This document shows positions 8,612-16,489 of a stretch of 64,000 nucleotides of DNA, piece after piece. The translations under genes were made by a program, and so were the position numbers. The stretch is taken from positions 1 to 64,000 of the forward strand of contig LARD01000006.1 in the NCBI GenBank assembly GCA_000980375.1, in the 5' to 3' direction. A model generated the notes under the pieces. The model was not told the DNA's origin and did no database searches. It worked only from the letters and a program-made list of their open reading frames with translations. This DNA is from Clostridium sp. K4410.MGS-306. Lineage in GTDB: Bacteria > Cyanobacteriota > Vampirovibrionia > Gastranaerophilales > Gastranaerophilaceae. Numbering within the stretch: the first letter of the stretch is position 1; every line of letters begins with the position of its first letter.

Positions 8612-10825
8612 TTGAAAATAGAAAATAATTCAATTTTTACTAATAATACAATCCAATCCGGTACAGGTGGAGCAATAAGCAACAGTGGTACTTTAACTAC
8701 AGATAATGCCTTATTTGATTCTAACAGCGCAGGTAATGACGGAGGTGCAATATCAAATTCAGGCTCTCTGATTGTAAGCAATTCTACTTTTACCGGCAAT
8801 AATGCAGTAAGCGGACACGGTGGGGCAATAGAAGGTGGCAATAGCATTCAGCTTTACAATACAACTTTTGATAAAAATACCGCAAATTATTTTGGCGGTG
8901 CTGTATCACTTATGTATGCTGATTCAGTAATTTCTGATTGTGTCTTTTCTAATAATGAATCACAAAATGAAAGAGGCGGAGCCATGATTATTTACGGCTT
9001 GAATGCTGAGTTCAAAAATTCGAATATATTTAATAATAATACGGCTAAAACTAACGGAGGTGCAATATATATCGGATCTGATACAACCGTAAATATGTCC
9101 GGTACTGCGCAATTTATAAATAACACGCCAAAAGAAGGCCTTGGCGGTGCATTATATATTCAAGGTATTATGGATATTAATGCTGACAATCCTGAAGATT
9201 CAATAATTTTTTCAGGCAATACAGATTCTTCAGGAAGTAATGCTTTTAATCTTCATATAGATCCAAATGATCCAAGCTATATTGGCACAATGAATCTTAA
9301 CGTATCAAACGGATCTAAAATTGTTCTCGCTGATAATATCTCCGGATTAGAGGGTACAAAACTCAACATAAACGGGACATCATCATATAATGACAATATC
9401 TTTTTAGGATCTGCAAACAATGATTTTAAAGGTGATATTACTACAAAAAATATAAACTTAAATTTTTATGACAAGTTGTCCGGTTTACCAAATGCGCCTA
9501 TTACATCAGTAAATACAAATTTCAACTTTATGAACGGTTTTGTAAATGATTCAACATTAGATCTTAATTTAAAAGGTGGAGGCAATTCTTTATGCATTGA
9601 TGTTGATCCGGCAAATTTAATTGCAGACTATATCAATATGACCGGCAGTCCTGATGATATGACAATGATTACTATAAGAGATATAAACGTCATAAGTGAT
9701 CCTCTCCAGTCTGTTACAATCTTTGATATATTTGATCATGACAAATTTGGTACAGACCTTGCTCTATCTCAAGAATTACAAAACTCTATAGTATATGGTG
9801 GTCTCAAAACCTACAAATGGGCTCTGACACCAAAATTAACGTTAATAGAATTAGGCGGTTTAAACCCCAATATACAAAGATACCAGGGTGCAACCGCGGC
9901 TGCATTTATGAATCAAATGCTGAGCTATGATTATTCTTTAAATAGAACTGATGAGATATACACAAATCTTAGAGAGCAAAAGTTAGCCTCAAGAAAATTA
10001 AACTCCTATGCTTCAAACGGCCCGACCGGCTTGTATGTAGATAATTATTACGAAGATGGTTCTGCAATGTGGATAAGACCATATGTAAACCTGGAAACCT
10101 TTAATTTATCAGGTGCATCAGGTGGTTTAAATAACCAATCATACGGATTTATGATTGGCTTTGATTTTCCTATGCACGAAACAAGGAATGACTGGAAGCT
10201 TTTCCCCACAATTTACGCCTCTTACCTTGGCTCAAGCCAACAGTATCTGGATTCTCACATGAATCAAAACGGAGGTTACGGTGGTTTTTTGCTTAGCGCC
10301 TTTAAAGATGACTTCTATGCCGGTTGGACTATAAATGGAGGTGGCCTGGGTGTTACTTCCAGATATGCATCAGGGCACGATGACTATGCAATAATTACAG
10401 CCGGTACAGCTTTAAAACTTGCGTACAACTGGAAAATACGCAATAGATTTATTGTGCAGCCTAATGTCACTACAGCTTATACTTTTTTAAGCCCATCAAA
10501 TCTCGTAAATTTTCAGAGTGTTGATATGGCTCAATCTCAAGTAAATGGTTTAACTGTTGCTCCTTCGTTGCGGCTTACATACAGAAATGAAACAGGATTT
10601 GAGCCATATATTTATGGAGGTTGCGTAATACCGATTATGAGTGATATAAAAGCTACCGGAAATGGTCTAAATCTCGAAACTCTAACTTTGAATACCTGGG
10701 CGCAATTTGGTGCAGGTGTAAGAAAAAGAGTAAGCGAGCGTATAACCTGTTTTTTAGAGACAATAATTCGTACAGGTGGAAGAGACGGTTGGGGTTTAAT
10801 GTTTAACATTCAAATTGCTATCTAA
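8612..10825 (+). CDS. Autotransporter: Pmp repeats plus outer-membrane beta-barrel
   Basis: This is the long intact 3' part of the autotransporter gene, 737 residues read from a TTG. Residues 1 to about 190 carry repeated GGAI(S/E/Y) motifs and FxxN elements typical of a right-handed beta-helix passenger (chlamydial Pmp type). After a linker, roughly the last 270 residues form an autotransporter translocator barrel that starts near AMWIRPYVNLE and shows alternating amphipathic strands to the end (MFNIQIAI). The barrel would sit in the outer membrane and display the passenger outside, perhaps for adhesion. Without the upstream fragments it lacks a signal peptide, so as sequenced it should not be exported. 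A hairpin terminator follows. Confidence 0.75.
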   Translation: MKIENNSIFTNNTIQSGTGGAISNSGTLTTDNALFDSNSAGNDGGAISNSGSLIVSNSTFTGNNAVSGHGGAIEGGNSIQLYNTTFDKNTANYFGGAVSLMYADSVISDCVFSNNESQNERGGAMIIYGLNAEFKNSNIFNNNTAKTNGGAIYIGSDTTVNMSGTAQFINNTPKEGLGGALYIQGIMDINADNPEDSIIFSGNTDSSGSNAFNLHIDPNDPSYIGTMNLNVSNGSKIVLADNISGLEGTKLNINGTSSYNDNIFLGSANNDFKGDITTKNINLNFYDKLSGLPNAPITSVNTNFNFMNGFVNDSTLDLNLKGGGNSLCIDVDPANLIADYINMTGSPDDMTMITIRDINVISDPLQSVTIFDIFDHDKFGTDLALSQELQNSIVYGGLKTYKWALTPKLTLIELGGLNPNIQRYQGATAAAFMNQMLSYDYSLNRTDEIYTNLREQKLASRKLNSYASNGPTGLYVDNYYEDGSAMWIRPYVNLETFNLSGASGGLNNQSYGFMIGFDFPMHETRNDWKLFPTIYASYLGSSQQYLDSHMNQNGGYGGFLLSAFKDDFYAGWTINGGGLGVTSRYASGHDDYAIITAGTALKLAYNWKIRNRFIVQPNVTTAYTFLSPSNLVNFQSVDMAQSQVNGLTVAPSLRLTYRNETGFEPYIYGGCVIPIMSDIKATGNGLNLETLTLNTWAQFGAGVRKRVSERITCFLETIIRTGGRDGWGLMFNIQIAI

Positions 10826-10836
10826 GTTAGTAGCAA

Positions 10837-10861
10837 GAAGGCAGCAAATATGCTGCCTTCT
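10837..10861. terminator. Intrinsic terminator between convergent genes
   Basis: GAAGGCAGCA (10837-10846) and TGCTGCCTTC (10851-10860) form a perfect 10-bp stem with loop AATA and T-rich sequence after it on the plus strand. It lies between the autotransporter stop and the stop of the small minus-strand gene. Confidence 0.8.
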
Positions 10862-10864
10862 CTC

Positions 10865-10984
10865 TTATTTCTTATCTTTTTTGTCTGAAGGGTGAGACAT
10901 TTTTTTGTTATCTGTTTTGTTTTCTTTTGTTGTTGGCTTTTTAGTTGCAGTGTTTGTGTTGTGTTTTTTATTATCTTTTTCCAT
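10865..10984 (-). CDS. Small Lys-rich protein, 39 residues
   Basis: A short gene reading MEKDNKKHNTNTATKKP and ending SDKKDKK. It is built almost only from Lys, Asn, Thr, Asp and Ser, so it is probably disordered and strongly basic. The start is well supported: GGAGG at 10989-10993 stands 4 bases from the ATG. It ends just before the shared terminator hairpin. An overlapping longer reading frame in another phase has no such ribosome-binding site, and I consider it false. Function unknown; a nucleic-acid-binding or counter-ion role would be a guess. Confidence 0.6.
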   Translation of the reverse strand: MEKDNKKHNTNTATKKPTTKENKTDNKKMSHPSDKKDKK

Positions 10985-11055
10985 AATACCTCCATATATT
11001 TAGCTTGGCTGCGTCTTTTTATTGACAAAGTTATTATAGCAATGCTGTAAATACA

Positions 11056-11081
11056 AAAGATTCCCTTTTTAGAGAATCTTT
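11056..11081 (-). terminator. Probable terminator of the exported-protein gene
   Basis: AAAGATTC (11056-11063) and GAATCTTT (11074-11081) form an 8-bp stem. On the minus strand it is followed by TTTTG. It lies just beyond the stop of the gene at 11115-11891. Confidence 0.55.
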
Positions 11082-11114
11082 CTTTTATATACTTTTATTT
11101 AATTTTTTATGGTT

Positions 11115-11891
11115 TTACTGTTGTTGAGTTTTTAGACAATCTGTCTTTTTTATGCATAAATCATCGCACAGTATAATTTTTATGGCTTCTCCTGCTTTTG
11201 CATGATATTTTAATCCAGGTGTAACAAGTCCTGTTATCAAACCGACAGTGCAGCCAATTGGTATTCCAATAGCAAGACCAGTGCCAATCTTTGCTGGATT
11301 TGGAATAAAGGCAAAACCTACACCGGCTCCTGCACCCGCTATGCCTAGGCCTAATGTTGAAGCAGTAAGCTTTCCAGCAGTCATCCAGGGGCCTTCTTTT
11401 AGAGTGCCGTCTTTAGTGAATGGTTTGGCTGACATCGCTGTAACTGAGCCATCTGGCAGCACAAGGCATTCAAATTTTAAATGTACCCTTGCATTCTTAT
11501 TGAATTTGCGTTGTTTTTCAATTTTTATTACAGTAGCAACGAGTTTTGAACAAGCAGGTATGAGCAATGTACCTTCCTGTGTGTAAATGGCTTCAGGAAC
11601 ACTAAAATTCACCCTGTCACCAGCTTTTTGTTTGTCTGACCAGAATTTGCAGTTAAATACTACAGTAAAAACATTACCTTTGCACAAAATATTTCTCAGG
11701 TTTGTGATAATGACCTTATTGCAAGGTGCATTTTTTTCCGGAAACATATGTTGTTCACACAGCACCTGTTCTTGGCATTGCGCAACCTGACATGGCGCTG
11801 CAATAGCTTGTGTACCCAATAAAGTTAACATTAAAATAGCAAATATTCTTTTCATACAAATAGTATTATTAATTTTTGTGCAAATTGCCAT
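11115..11891 (-). CDS. Exported protein with glycine-zipper-like segment
   Basis: A 258-residue protein with a Sec signal peptide: MKRIFAILMLTLLGTQAIAA, cleavage likely after AIA. The annotated start (MAICTK) has a weak AAGG upstream. The internal Met13 (ATG at 11853-11855) would give a more typical signal peptide but has no clear ribosome-binding site, so the start is uncertain. The first 55 mature residues contain six Cys. The middle (GDRVNFSVPEAIYTQEG) is beta-rich. Residues around 175-230 form a long Gly/Ala/Ile-rich hydrophobic stretch resembling glycine-zipper membrane segments. The C-terminus has three more Cys. Family not recognised; likely periplasmic or envelope-associated. Confidence 0.7.
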   Translation of the reverse strand: MAICTKINNTICMKRIFAILMLTLLGTQAIAAPCQVAQCQEQVLCEQHMFPEKNAPCNKVIITNLRNILCKGNVFTVVFNCKFWSDKQKAGDRVNFSVPEAIYTQEGTLLIPACSKLVATVIKIEKQRKFNKNARVHLKFECLVLPDGSVTAMSAKPFTKDGTLKEGPWMTAGKLTASTLGLGIAGAGAGVGFAFIPNPAKIGTGLAIGIPIGCTVGLITGLVTPGLKYHAKAGEAIKIILCDDLCIKKTDCLKTQQQ

Positions 11892-12054
11892 TACCTTACT
11901 TTCCTAAATCTATGTTTTTATTTTTATTTATATCTGAATAGTATCAAAACAAAATAGTAAAATTATTCTTCGAAAGTATAATTTTTATTTTGACAAATAC
12001 TTTTTAAATTAGATTTATTGTTATAGAATAAAAGTATAATAATTAATTATTTTC

Positions 12055-12128
12055 GCCCCGGTAGCTCAGTTGGATAGAGCGATAGCGTCCTAAGCTGTGC
12101 GTCGTTGGTTCGAGTCCAATCCGGGGTA
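12055..12128 (+). tRNA. tRNA-Arg(CCU)
   Basis: A cloverleaf of 74 bases. Acceptor GCCCCGG pairs with CCGGGGT, again with a G1-U72 wobble. The anticodon arm ATAGC-GTCCTAA-GCTGT carries anticodon CCT, and the T arm is GTTGG-TTCGAGT-CCAAT. Base 32 is G, which is unusual. The 219 bases between this tRNA and the next gene contain no ORF or structure I can support. Confidence 0.93.
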
Positions 12129-12347
12129 TTTTTATGCCATTCAATTAAATAGCGTGATCTTGCATTTCAGCATAATTGCGTATGCTTTACATCTCTATAA
12201 AAGAAATATAATTGTCGACAAAATAGTCAGAGCGTTTGTAAAAAAATTTGCTTCTAATTGTATTACGATATATAAATGGTTTTAACCTGTAATTTACATC
12301 GTAGATATCAATAAAATATGGTATTTTAAGCCGTTGGAGCTGTTTTC

Positions 12348-12965
12348 TTATTCTCTAAAGCCCTTCTCTGTATAAGTGCCCTCAAGAATCATATCGATAT
12401 CTGAAAATTCTCTGTAATTTTCAGATATTCTCGAACCAAAAATTCTTGCAACTTTTACGTTCTTATTATTTTTCATTACGCTAATGATATCGTCATAATA
12501 TTCTTTTTTTAATCCGAAAAGATTATCAATATTTTTACTTTTTTTGTGTATTATGTTGGCGGTGGCATATTTTACATCACTGCTAAATTTTTCATAAAAG
12601 TCTGCTAGCAATTTTAAATATTCGTCTTTGGGATATATGCTAAAACTTTTGGTACTGTAAAAATTGATCGAATAATTAATTATTTCAAAACATAAATCTT
12701 TATTTTCTATATAGCCGGCCTTTTGGCCTTCAATTATTGTATCTGTTGGAAAAAGTGTGGAGATATTGTGTTCTTCTTTTAGACGTTTTTTTATAATATT
12801 AATCATGCGGTTAAACAGGTTTAGGAGCACACATCCAGTTGAAGACTTATCTGATGTTTTATCTGCTTCAAAAATTTCATATATTGGACAAAATCCCTCT
12901 AAAAATCTTGTTTTCCAAACAGGAAAATTCAATGATTCTTCAATATATTCCATTTCAAAATCCAT
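12348..12965 (-). CDS. HEPN-like domain plus truncated MNT nucleotidyltransferase
   Basis: A 205-residue protein. The C-terminal 45 residues start a minimal nucleotidyltransferase: VARIFGSRISENYREFSDID has the GSR...SDID signature with the first two catalytic Asp. The protein ends about 13 residues later, before the third acidic residue and the rest of the fold. Residues 1-140 are helical and resemble the HI0074-type substrate-binding (HEPN-like) partner, though I only judge this by pattern. Fused or adjacent HEPN/MNT pairs are a known toxin-antitoxin arrangement. The truncation suggests a decayed copy. Downstream frames do not continue the domain. Confidence 0.6.
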   Translation of the reverse strand: MDFEMEYIEESLNFPVWKTRFLEGFCPIYEIFEADKTSDKSSTGCVLLNLFNRMINIIKKRLKEEHNISTLFPTDTIIEGQKAGYIENKDLCFEIINYSINFYSTKSFSIYPKDEYLKLLADFYEKFSSDVKYATANIIHKKSKNIDNLFGLKKEYYDDIISVMKNNKNVKVARIFGSRISENYREFSDIDMILEGTYTEKGFRE

Positions 12966-13029
12966 ATAATGCCTCGTATTTCTGCCTTTTTTGAAGAAAT
13001 AAGTATCCAGAAATCAGTCCAGAGGTAAG

Positions 13030-13245
13030 ATGAATTCCTCACTAGCATTTAGAGGGAATGATAAAAAGGAAATAAAACCCGGTGAGCCTGGTTATGCAAG
13101 CGGCCAAGGTCACTATGAATACAGACCTTGGACAGACTGTTATCCAGAAGATTGGGATGGACCAAGAAGTGGCGCAGGCTATGACCCTGTATGGGTTCCT
13201 GATGGGTCGTCCTCAGGAAGCAATTACGGCAATTTGTATGCCTGA
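13030..13245 (+). CDS. Small Gly/Tyr-rich protein
   Basis: A 71-residue polar protein starting MNSSLAFRGNDKKE and rich in Gly, Tyr, Pro, Ser and Trp (for example YASGQGHYEYRPW and GAGYDPVW). AGAGG stands 4 bases before the ATG, which favours this frame over an overlapping frame starting at 13082. It has no signal peptide or hydrophobic segment. AFRGN near the N-terminus matches the FxG motif found in other unknown proteins of this window. Function unknown. Confidence 0.6.
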   Translation: MNSSLAFRGNDKKEIKPGEPGYASGQGHYEYRPWTDCYPEDWDGPRSGAGYDPVWVPDGSSSGSNYGNLYA

Positions 13246-13269
13246 AGCGGTGACTAATAAGAAATTTTA

Positions 13270-14307
13270 CTATTCAGAATATACTGCTATTTTCAAAATA
13301 TTATCGGCTTTGTTTTCAAAAATTTCATAGCCGTGTAAAATATCATCAAATTTTATCTTTTTGGAAATAAGAAAATCAGTATTAATTCTGCCTTCGGATA
13401 TATACCGGAGGAGCTCTTTGCAATAAATAGCATCGACTCCTCCGGTTTTAAATATAAGATTTTTTCCGTACATTTGTGGCAGAGGCAATATTTGCGGACT
13501 TTCATACATTGCTACAACTGCTACTATTGCATTTGGTCTGGCTATTTTCCAGGCCATTTCAAATGTTGTTTGAGCTCCTGCTGCTTCAATCACACTGTCA
13601 GCGCCTCTGTTTTCTGTAATGCTTTTTACTGCGTATTCAATATCATCTTTTAGCGGGTTTAAGCAAATATCTGCTAGCTGCTGCTGTTGTGCAATGTTTA
13701 GGCGATTTTCGTCAATATCAATTGCAACAATTTTTGATGCACCTTTTAATTTTGCACATATCATAGAAGTCAAACCCACAGGCCCGCAGCCTATTACAGC
13801 TATTGTATCCCCATTTCGGATTTCACACATTTGTGCACCAAAGTAGCCGCTAGAGAGAATATCTCCCACAAAGAGTGCATTTTCATAGCTAACATTGTCT
13901 GGTATCAAAGTCAGGCCGTTTTCAGCATAAGGGACACGCACATACTCTGCCTGGCATCCGTCAATTGTACAACCAAGCTCCCAGCCTCCGTTTATGCAGT
14001 TATTTATATATCCTCTTTTACAAAAATAACATTCTCCGCAAAATGTCTCACAATTTGCGCTTACTCTGTCGCCGATTTTTAGGTTCTTTACAGCGGAACC
14101 TATTGCTGCAATTTCTCCCACAAATTCGTGTCCCAAAACAATATTTTCTTTTGCTCTTGGTACGGCTCCGTGCATAATATGCAAGTCACTTGTGCATATA
14201 GAAGAAATTGTTACTTTTACTATTGCATCTTTTTCGTCTTTTATGACAGGGAAAGGCCTTTGTTCTTTTTGTATAATGCCGTTACCTTTGTAAACCAGTG
14301 CTTTCAT
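13270..14307 (-). CDS. Zinc-dependent alcohol dehydrogenase (MDR family)
   Basis: A medium-chain dehydrogenase/reductase of about 345 residues. The GroES-like domain carries catalytic zinc ligands (Cys in SICTSDLH, GHE) and a four-Cys structural zinc site (CETFCGECYFC and a fourth Cys after GYINN). The Rossmann domain has AVIGCGPVGLTS and then AIDID, where the acidic residue after the second strand indicates NAD(H). It oxidises a secondary alcohol or polyol, or reduces the ketone; the substrate is unknown. I start at MKALVYKGNG as in the family. An in-frame ATG six codons earlier has no better ribosome-binding site. The downstream end approaches the small Gly/Tyr protein convergently. Confidence 0.9.
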   Translation of the reverse strand: MKALVYKGNGIIQKEQRPFPVIKDEKDAIVKVTISSICTSDLHIMHGAVPRAKENIVLGHEFVGEIAAIGSAVKNLKIGDRVSANCETFCGECYFCKRGYINNCINGGWELGCTIDGCQAEYVRVPYAENGLTLIPDNVSYENALFVGDILSSGYFGAQMCEIRNGDTIAVIGCGPVGLTSMICAKLKGASKIVAIDIDENRLNIAQQQQLADICLNPLKDDIEYAVKSITENRGADSVIEAAGAQTTFEMAWKIARPNAIVAVVAMYESPQILPLPQMYGKNLIFKTGGVDAIYCKELLRYISEGRINTDFLISKKIKFDDILHGYEIFENKADNILKIAVYSE

Positions 14308-14326
14308 AAAATAAGCATACCACATT

Positions 14327-15043
14327 TTAAGGTTTTGTATATTGGCGTTTTTTCATATTTCTTTCTATAATTTGCATTTTTATTGTAAGAAAATTAACTT
14401 CTTTTTGCTGACCCAATTCCTTATAAATTTCTCTCGCTTTTTCAACCATTTTTATGCTGTCTTTAGGTCTTTTGCTGACCAGTATATCTGCCATGTCGTT
14501 ATATGTAAAAGCAAGCTGCTTCTTAACTGATTCAAGGCTTGTGGGCTCTCTCATCAATGAATTAAAGTTTTTAGCGCATTTTTCGTAATCTCTGACTATT
14601 CTTTTTGCACAGTTTTTTTTCATTTGCAAAAGTTTGAATAATTTCTCCTTATTATCAAGTGCTTTATACAAATATTCCAGGTCATTGCATCTTGCCAGTA
14701 CATGCAATTCATCATTCAACAATTCGCTGATTCTAAGTGACTTAAGAATGGTTTTTTCTGCGAGCTCTGCATTGCCTATTCTTAGATAAATTTTACCGAG
14801 TTCGTTAATAAATATATTTGCAAGTTTAAGGTTGCCGTTTTTTAAAAGATGGCCTGATAATCTCTCTGATTTGTACAAAAAAGTATCACCAAGGCCGCTT
14901 TTGGTGTAATTTCGGTTTAAAGTTAAAAATTCATCTTTAAGTTGCATGTTGTTTTTTGTTTTGCCGATACAATTGCGGGCAAATGAACTAAACATGCTGT
15001 TTATTGCTTCTTGATGTGATGTACTAACTACCGGAACCTTCAT
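14327..15043 (-). CDS. TPR-repeat protein
   Basis: A 238-residue, almost entirely helical protein with tetratricopeptide-like units, for example LGKIYLRIGNAELAEKTILKS and AFTYNDMADILVSKRPKDSIK followed by KAREIYKELG. Such repeats usually bind partner proteins. The N-terminus MKVPVVSTSHQ has no signal peptide, so it should be cytosolic. It lies just upstream of the alcohol dehydrogenase on the same strand (about 20 bases), possibly co-transcribed. The partner is unknown. Confidence 0.7.
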   Translation of the reverse strand: MKVPVVSTSHQEAINSMFSSFARNCIGKTKNNMQLKDEFLTLNRNYTKSGLGDTFLYKSERLSGHLLKNGNLKLANIFINELGKIYLRIGNAELAEKTILKSLRISELLNDELHVLARCNDLEYLYKALDNKEKLFKLLQMKKNCAKRIVRDYEKCAKNFNSLMREPTSLESVKKQLAFTYNDMADILVSKRPKDSIKMVEKAREIYKELGQQKEVNFLTIKMQIIERNMKKRQYTKP

Positions 15044-15129
15044 ATTATAATTAAGTCTGTAAATAATAAAAATTGCTTATTTATTTTGTTCTATTTAAGA
15101 TTATTTACAAAACTAAAGGTTTATACACT

Positions 15130-16404
15130 ATGTTTGACAAAAAATATAAGGAAATTCTTCAACATAATTTGAAAATAAAAGACCCTGCCTTGCTTGACTG
15201 TATAGTCGGTGAAGAGGAGTTCAGGTATCTTTTGTCAAAATATGACAAAAACTCGTTTGTGCCCTTAAAAAACTTTTGTGCAAATTTACATGTCCATACA
15301 ATTTATTCTGACGGTACGGCAAATATCAAAGAAATTTTTGATAATGCACAAATGATTGCAGAGAAAAATAACAAACAATTTTTACTTGCGATTACTGATC
15401 ACGATACAATTGAGGGTACAAAAGAAGCTTTAACTTTTTTATTGGAAAACAAGGAAAAATACAAGAATTTAAAACTTGTTTTAGGGGTTGAAATTTCTAC
15501 GGTAGGAACAAAATTCTCCGGCCAAATAAAAGCTTTTGACATTCATACACTTGTATATTGTATAAATCCGTTTGATAAAAGACTAAATGACTTTATCAAT
15601 AAAAAACGGCAATTAAAATTTGAGCTGGCCAAAAGAATTCTTTTTGAGTTACAAAACGGGCTAGAAAATGTATTGAGAACACACAACATAGAGCTTTCTC
15701 TTGATGAAGCTTCAAAAATTCACCCAATGATTACCAAAGGTGAGGACGAAGTCAGCCACCCGTTAAAAAAATATATTTTTTCAAAAATTCTCTTTTCTCA
15801 CTATGTTGAAAATGATGATGCGATATTGAATATTTTAAAAAACAAAGGTATTGATACAAAATCCATGAGCTATGAAATGCCTGTTTTCAAGTATAAAAGT
15901 ATGTTCAACAATGAAAAATACTTTTATATATACAAAGAGGCTCTAGAAAAGTACTTGAATCAAATTACAGGTGAAAATATTATAAAACTTCCGCAAATCC
16001 CGCAAAGTATTGTAGAAACTCTTTTGAAAGGCAAATATATTTGTGAAGCAGCACACCCGAGTGTTGGTAAGGCTTGTACAGGGCAAGACGCATTTTCTTT
16101 TTTGGAAGATACACTCAGCTTTATATCTTCACTGGATTATGGGCTGATGAGCATTGCTCATCCTGCGAGATTGAATTTAAAAAACACAACACTTGAGTAC
16201 CCTGACTTTTTTGATGAATTATTCTATACCTATAAAAAATATGGCAGAGATAAAGCATACGCTTATGAAAAGTATTATCAATCATACTCGAATAAAAAAA
16301 ATCAGGGTATTTTAGATATTATTGACAATTCCGCAGATAAATTTGCTCTTGCTTTTACAGGCGGCATTGATTCACACGGCAAAAATATTTGCACAAGGTG
16401 TTAA
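15130..16404 (+). CDS. PHP-domain phosphoesterase
   Basis: A protein of about 424 residues. The N-terminal PHP signature is NLHVHTIYSDGTANIKEI, then AITDHDTIEGTKEA, and GVEIST. These supply the His/Asp/Glu metal ligands of the polymerase-and-histidinol-phosphatase fold. IAHPARLNL and the C-terminal GGIDSHGKN provide the last metal-binding His/Asp residues. A long helical insertion sits between the halves. Likely a metal-dependent phosphoesterase of unknown substrate. I start at ATG 15130; an in-frame TTG at 15073 would add hydrophobic residues that the family lacks. It is divergent from the TPR gene. Confidence 0.8.
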   Translation: MFDKKYKEILQHNLKIKDPALLDCIVGEEEFRYLLSKYDKNSFVPLKNFCANLHVHTIYSDGTANIKEIFDNAQMIAEKNNKQFLLAITDHDTIEGTKEALTFLLENKEKYKNLKLVLGVEISTVGTKFSGQIKAFDIHTLVYCINPFDKRLNDFINKKRQLKFELAKRILFELQNGLENVLRTHNIELSLDEASKIHPMITKGEDEVSHPLKKYIFSKILFSHYVENDDAILNILKNKGIDTKSMSYEMPVFKYKSMFNNEKYFYIYKEALEKYLNQITGENIIKLPQIPQSIVETLLKGKYICEAAHPSVGKACTGQDAFSFLEDTLSFISSLDYGLMSIAHPARLNLKNTTLEYPDFFDELFYTYKKYGRDKAYAYEKYYQSYSNKKNQGILDIIDNSADKFALAFTGGIDSHGKNICTRC

Positions 16405-16450
16405 TAAAAAAAATACCGCATTGAACTTAGGGAGGTTCAGTTGTGCGGTA
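16405..16450 (-). terminator. Terminator of the TolC-type gene
   Basis: TACCGCA (16414-16420) pairs with TGCGGTA (16444-16450), and an inner GAAC/GTTC pairing extends the stem. On the minus strand it is followed by a long T run, so it terminates the gene at 16490-17866. It also lies directly after the PHP gene stop. Confidence 0.75.
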
Positions 16451-16489
16451 CAAAGTTCTTATATAAGAAGTGTGGTTTTATAGTGTAAA

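Noticed and set aside
8612..9130. Repeats in the autotransporter as a CRISPR or DNA repeat array
   Set aside because: The regularity is at protein level (GGAI motifs) and the DNA copies diverge; there are no constant repeats with spacers.
10822..11028. 68-codon minus-strand frame over the Lys-rich gene
   Set aside because: Its start has no ribosome-binding site; the GGAGG at 10989-10993 serves the 39-codon frame in another phase.
12097..12285. Open frame of 62 codons after tRNA-Arg(CCU)
   Set aside because: It begins inside the tRNA, has no ribosome-binding site and no protein-like composition.
13082..13330. Open frame overlapping the small Gly/Tyr-rich gene
   Set aside because: It lacks a ribosome-binding site, while the frame from 13030 has AGAGG at the right distance. 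It also runs into the alcohol dehydrogenase gene.
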